DNA from: Gemmatimonadaceae bacterium
GTDB lineage: Bacteria; Gemmatimonadota; Gemmatimonadetes; Gemmatimonadales; Gemmatimonadaceae
NCBI GenBank assembly: GCA_013361745.1
Contig: JABFXM010000233.1
Location: 1-11,824, forward strand
Reading direction: 5' to 3'
DNA length: 11,824 nucleotides
Position 1 is the stretch's first letter; the number at the start of each line of letters is the position of its first letter. The position numbers and the translations under genes were made by a program. Below the pieces are notes generated by a model, which searched no databases, was not told the origin of the DNA, and saw only the letters and a list, made by a program, of their open reading frames with translations. Shown here piece by piece: positions 8,766 through 11,824 of this stretch.

Positions 8766-8787
8766 CTGCCATCGAAAGATGGTCGCG

Positions 8788-10572
8788 TCAGACGCGGCCC
8801 TCTTCCTCCTCCATCGGGATGATCTTCGACGGCGTCTCCGGACGCGGCGGCTGCTCCGCGGGGATGTTCGTCACCGTCAGCACGATGCGGCGGTGGATCG
8901 GATCCACCTCCAGCACGCGCATGTCGAAGTTCATTCCCTCGTACGCGACGTCGGCCGGACTCGTGATCGCCCTGGTCGTCGGCAGCTGCGAGATCGGGAC
9001 GAAGCCCTCGATGTCGTTGCCGATGTCCACGACCACGCCCTTGTCCATCAGGCGCACGACCTTGCCCGACAGCTCGGTGCCGACCGGATAGGTCTCGCCG
9101 ATGCGAAGCCACGGATCCTCCTCCGCCTGCTTCAGGCCGAGGCTGATGCGCTTGTTGTCGCTGTCGATGTTGAGGATGACGACGTCCACCGCGTCACCCT
9201 TCTTCACGACCTCCGACGGATGCTGCACGCGCTTCGTCCAGCTCATGTCGGAGATGTGGATCAGGCCATCGATTCCGGGCTCGATCTCGACGAAGGCGCC
9301 GAAGCTCGTGAGGTTGCGGACCTTGCCGTTGATGCGCGTGCCGACCGGGTACTTCAGCGGCAGCACCATCCACGGATCCTGCTCCGTCTGCTTCATGCCG
9401 AGCGAGATCTTCTCCTCGTTCGGATCGACCTTGAGCACCACTGCCTCGATCGCCTCGCCGATCGACACCAGCTTGCTCGGATGGCGGACGTTGCGCGTCC
9501 AGCTCATCTCGCTGATGTGGACCAGACCCTCGATGCCCGGCTCCAGCTCGATGAAGGCGCCGTAGTTCGTGATGCTGACGACCTTCCCCTGCACGCGCGT
9601 GCCGACGGGGTACTTCTCGGCGACGTCCTTCCAGGGGTAGCTCTGAAGCTGCTTGAGGCCGAGCGAGATGCGCTCGCGCTCCCAGTCGATGTCGAGCACC
9701 TTGACCTCGAGCTCCGCGCCGATCTGCACGAGCTCGGACGGATGCGAGATGCGGCCCCACGACATGTCGGTGATGTGGAGCAGTCCGTCCACGCCGCCGA
9801 GGTCGATGAACGCGCCAAAGTCGGTGATGTTCTTGACGACGCCCTTGCGAACCTGATCCTTCGCCAGGTCCTTCATCAGCTTCTCGCGCTTGCCCGCCCG
9901 CTCCTGCTCGAGGATCACGCGGCGCGAGACGACGATGTTCCGCCGGCGCTTGTTGAGCTTGATGATCTTGAACTCGTACTTCTGCCCGAGCAGCTCGTCG
10001 ATGTTCGGCACGCGCCGCAGCGCGATCTGCGAGCCGGGGAGGAACGCGTCGACACCCATCAAGTCGACGACGACGCCACCCTTGATCTTCTTGACGAGCG
10101 TGCCCTCGACCGGCTGATCGCTCTCGTAGGCGACACGGATGCGCTCCCACACGCGCATGAAGTCCGCCTTCTTCTTCGAGAGGACGACGGAGCCTTCCTG
10201 GTCCTCGAGATGCTCGAGGAGGACTTCGACCTCGTCACCGATCTTGAGATCGGGATGGTCCTTGAACTCCTCGAGGGGGATCGTCCCCTCGGACTTGAAG
10301 CCGATGTCCAGCACGACCATGTTGTCGCGGATCTCGAGGACGCGCGACTTCACGATCTCGCCCTCGTCGATCGAGGCGAGCGTGCCGTTGTACAGCTCCA
10401 TCATCCGATCGTATTCGTCGGACGAGTAATCGTCTTCGTCGTACAGCTCGGGGCGGCGGTTGATGAGCGGGCGGAGCTGCGCGCGCTGTGCGTCGCGCTT
10501 TTCGCGCTGCAGGTCGCGCTTGGCCTGCGTCATCGTGCCGCCGGTTGAAGTGGTCGTCTCGAGTTCGGGCAT
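8788..10572 (-). CDS. rpsA: 30S ribosomal protein S1
   Basis: Binds mRNA on the small ribosomal subunit and promotes initiation, especially on mRNAs without a strong Shine-Dalgarno sequence. The protein has 594 residues from ATG 10572, with six S1 (OB-fold) repeats at about 70-136, 154-218, 240-308, 324-395, 410-482 and 497-570. Repeats 3-5 carry the canonical FGAF(I/V) and GL(L/V/I)HI(S/T) (D/E)MSW motifs. Repeats 1, 2 and 6 are more divergent, as is usual. Before repeat 1 is a charged extension of about 55-60 residues, basic first (KRDLQREKRDAQR), then acidic (YDEDDYSSDEYD). The tail is PMEEEEGRV. A GTG at 10641 opens the frame further but adds non-family residues. ATG 10572 has an AGGAG 13 nt upstream, and an internal ATG at 10533 is an alternative start. 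It lies 135 nt after cmk, the same order as in E. coli. Confidence 0.97.
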   Translation of the reverse strand: MPELETTTSTGGTMTQAKRDLQREKRDAQRAQLRPLINRRPELYDEDDYSSDEYDRMMELYNGTLASIDEGEIVKSRVLEIRDNMVVLDIGFKSEGTIPLEEFKDHPDLKIGDEVEVLLEHLEDQEGSVVLSKKKADFMRVWERIRVAYESDQPVEGTLVKKIKGGVVVDLMGVDAFLPGSQIALRRVPNIDELLGQKYEFKIIKLNKRRRNIVVSRRVILEQERAGKREKLMKDLAKDQVRKGVVKNITDFGAFIDLGGVDGLLHITDMSWGRISHPSELVQIGAELEVKVLDIDWERERISLGLKQLQSYPWKDVAEKYPVGTRVQGKVVSITNYGAFIELEPGIEGLVHISEMSWTRNVRHPSKLVSIGEAIEAVVLKVDPNEEKISLGMKQTEQDPWMVLPLKYPVGTRINGKVRNLTSFGAFVEIEPGIDGLIHISDMSWTKRVQHPSEVVKKGDAVDVVILNIDSDNKRISLGLKQAEEDPWLRIGETYPVGTELSGKVVRLMDKGVVVDIGNDIEGFVPISQLPTTRAITSPADVAYEGMNFDMRVLEVDPIHRRIVLTVTNIPAEQPPRPETPSKIIPMEEEEGRV

Positions 10573-10585
10573 ACCCAGCAGGGAT

Positions 10586-10590
10586 CTCCT
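10586..10590 (-). promoter_or_regulatory. Shine-Dalgarno-like AGGAG of rpsA
   Basis: AGGAG on the minus strand ends 13 nt before ATG 10572, longer than the usual 5-9 nt. It is the only strong Shine-Dalgarno-like motif next to a start in this window and supports starting S1 at MPELETT rather than at the upstream GTG. The long spacing leaves some doubt. Confidence 0.4.
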
Positions 10591-10707
10591 GATGCGCGGA
10601 GGTGACCTCGCCGCGCCGAGGCAGAAATGGCGTCGCGCCACGCCCGCATGGCATGGGTCGACGATTTGGGGCCGCGCCTGTCGGTCGGGCGGCAGGAACC
10701 TTTGAAC

Positions 10708-11460
10708 CTAGCGTGAATCTGCTTCGCCGTCAACGGGCGAAGTCGCGCCACGACGGGAGGTTACGCCGCGGGCAAGCGCGACGATCCGCTCCACCTGCTC
10801 GCTCTGCGTCAGGTAGGTCGTGTCGATGAGCACGGCATCCCGCGCCTGGACGGTCTGCGTCGCGTCGCGCGCGTCTCGCTGGACGAGCCGCTCGGTCTCC
10901 TCGGCGATCTCCGCGTCGGTCGGCCGGCGTGACAACCGCTGGACGAGCCTGCGCTTGGCCCGCTCCCACGGATCCGCGACGAGAAAGATCTTGAGCTGGG
11001 CGTCGGGAAAGACCACCGTGCCGATGTCGCGCCCATCGACCACGACGTCGTGGCCACTGGCCGCCCGTCGCACCTCGGCGTTCACCCAGTCGCGGACGCT
11101 CTGCATGCGCGCCACGCGCGACACCTCGCGGGTGACCTCGCCGCCGCGAATCTCGCCGTCGGCATTCTCCCCGCGGATCAGCGCGACGAAGCCACGCTCA
11201 ACCGGCCGCAGGGAGACCTGTCGCGCGACGGCCAGCACCGAGGGCTCCGACCATTCGTCCGGGGATCCGCCGGCGCGCAGCCGCGCCGCCGTGATCGCCC
11301 GGTACAACGCGCCGGAATCGACGTGACGGAAGCCGAGCTTCTCCGCGACCCACTGCGCCGTCGAAGATTTTCCCGAGGCGGCGGGTCCGTCGATCGCGAC
11401 CACCAGCTTGCGGTTCGCCTCGAGAACGGCGGGTACGTATCCGGGCGTCGCGTCGTGCAT
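10708..11460 (-). CDS. cmk: Cytidylate kinase
   Basis: Phosphorylates CMP and dCMP with ATP to give CDP and dCDP, in the cytoplasm. The protein has 250 residues, slightly longer than the usual 220-230 because of about 17 extra residues before the first strand and a tail after RIVALARG. Visible motifs are the P-loop GPAASGKS (25-32), HVDSGALYRAIT (46-57, nucleotide-monophosphate site), the VVDGRDIGTVVFPDA segment (140-154) with the family GRDIGT, and the lid/adenine region around RDARDATQTV (195-204). ATG 11460 lies only 4 nt after the aroA stop, so the two genes are probably translated together. The open frame continues upstream of this ATG, but there it only shadows aroA in another frame. 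rpsA follows after 135 nt, completing the widely conserved aroA-cmk-rpsA order. Confidence 0.95.
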   Translation of the reverse strand: MHDATPGYVPAVLEANRKLVVAIDGPAASGKSSTAQWVAEKLGFRHVDSGALYRAITAARLRAGGSPDEWSEPSVLAVARQVSLRPVERGFVALIRGENADGEIRGGEVTREVSRVARMQSVRDWVNAEVRRAASGHDVVVDGRDIGTVVFPDAQLKIFLVADPWERAKRRLVQRLSRRPTDAEIAEETERLVQRDARDATQTVQARDAVLIDTTYLTQSEQVERIVALARGVTSRRGATSPVDGEADSR

Positions 11461-11464
11461 GCTT

Positions 11465-11824
11465 TCAGTCCAGGCGGCCGGTGAGCGAATCGAGCAGCGA
11501 CCAGAATCCGGGGAAGGAAACGATCGCACAGTCGCGGTCGTCGATCGCGATCTCGTTGCCGGGCAGCGCGCCGAGCACCCCGAACGCCATCGCGATCCGA
11601 TGATCGCCATGGGTCGTGATCGCTCCGCGCAGCGGCCGGTCGCTGCCCGTGACGAGCATTCCATCCGGAAGCTCGCTCGCTTCGACACCCAGCGCCGTGA
11701 GGTTCGCCACTACCGTGGCGATCCGGTCGCTCTCCTTCACCCGGAGCTCCGCCGCTCCCCGGACCTCCGTCGTCCCGTCGGCGCGCGCGGCGACGCAGGC
11801 GAGGAGGGGCAGCTCGTCGATCAT
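11465..11824 (-). CDS. aroA: 3-phosphoshikimate 1-carboxyvinyltransferase (EPSP synthase), C-terminal part only
   Basis: Joins phosphoenolpyruvate to shikimate-3-phosphate to make EPSP, the sixth step of the shikimate pathway. Only the last 119 codons are in the window. The Met at the edge belongs to the internal motif MIDELPLLA, whose Asp is the catalytic acid known from the E. coli enzyme, so it is not the start. Other signatures are ELRVKESDRI (26-35 of the fragment, substrate-binding Lys-Glu and Arg) and HGDHRIAMAFG (72-82). Near the end it has CAIVSFPGFW where the E. coli enzyme has CTAKTFP. The Lys of the E. coli form is therefore absent, as in several bacterial enzymes of the CP4-like group. 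It stops 4 nt before cmk on the same strand. Confidence 0.95.
   Translation of the reverse strand: MIDELPLLACVAARADGTTEVRGAAELRVKESDRIATVVANLTALGVEASELPDGMLVTGSDRPLRGAITTHGDHRIAMAFGVLGALPGNEIAIDDRDCAIVSFPGFWSLLDSLTGRLD

Noticed and set aside
11689..11824. Start of aroA at the ATG on the right edge
   Set aside because: The residues there (MIDELPLLA) are an internal conserved motif of EPSP synthase. The gene must extend beyond the window.

Overview
This is a GC-rich bacterial chromosome segment with dense gene packing. Core housekeeping genes flank a SusC/SusD-type outer-membrane uptake operon. SusC/SusD pairs are typical of Bacteroidota and related lineages. The high GC, the Arg/Ala/Gly-rich coding style, the SusD-like_2 type partner and the DUF4397-like lipoprotein together suggest a Gemmatimonadota-like organism. 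That assignment is inference: no rRNA or other marker in the window settles it. A high-GC Bacteroidota/Rhodothermota relative is the main alternative.

Layout. (1) 1-2898, minus strand: a two-gene biotin-dependent acyl-CoA carboxylase unit. pccB, the carboxyltransferase, comes first in transcription. accC/pccA, the biotin carboxylase, follows and runs off the left edge. The 84-nt spacer between them opens with a G-rich heptamer repeat that starts inside the pccB stop codon and fits a four-tetrad G-quadruplex motif on the coding strand. (2) 2899-3245: a divergent intergenic region with no convincing gene. It holds a possible leaderless promoter for pccB and small inverted repeats ahead of susC. 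(3) 3246-8712, plus strand: a SusC-like TonB-dependent transporter, a SusD-like lipoprotein, and a second lipoprotein with two DUF4397-like halves that overlaps the SusD stop by ATGA. (4) 8724-8765: a perfect 19-bp-stem hairpin, probably a bidirectional terminator between convergent units. (5) 8788-11824, minus strand: the classic aroA-cmk-rpsA cluster, with aroA cut by the right edge.

How the genes work together. PccB and AccC are expected to form the two catalytic parts of a propionyl-CoA (or broader acyl-CoA) carboxylase; the biotin carrier is not in view. The Sus-like trio is expected to bind an unknown ligand at the cell surface and import it through the outer membrane using TonB energy. 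No glycoside hydrolase, protease, sensor or regulator lies nearby to name the substrate. The aroA-cmk-rpsA cluster serves aromatic amino-acid synthesis, CMP/dCMP phosphorylation and translation. Most starts here lack a clear Shine-Dalgarno sequence.
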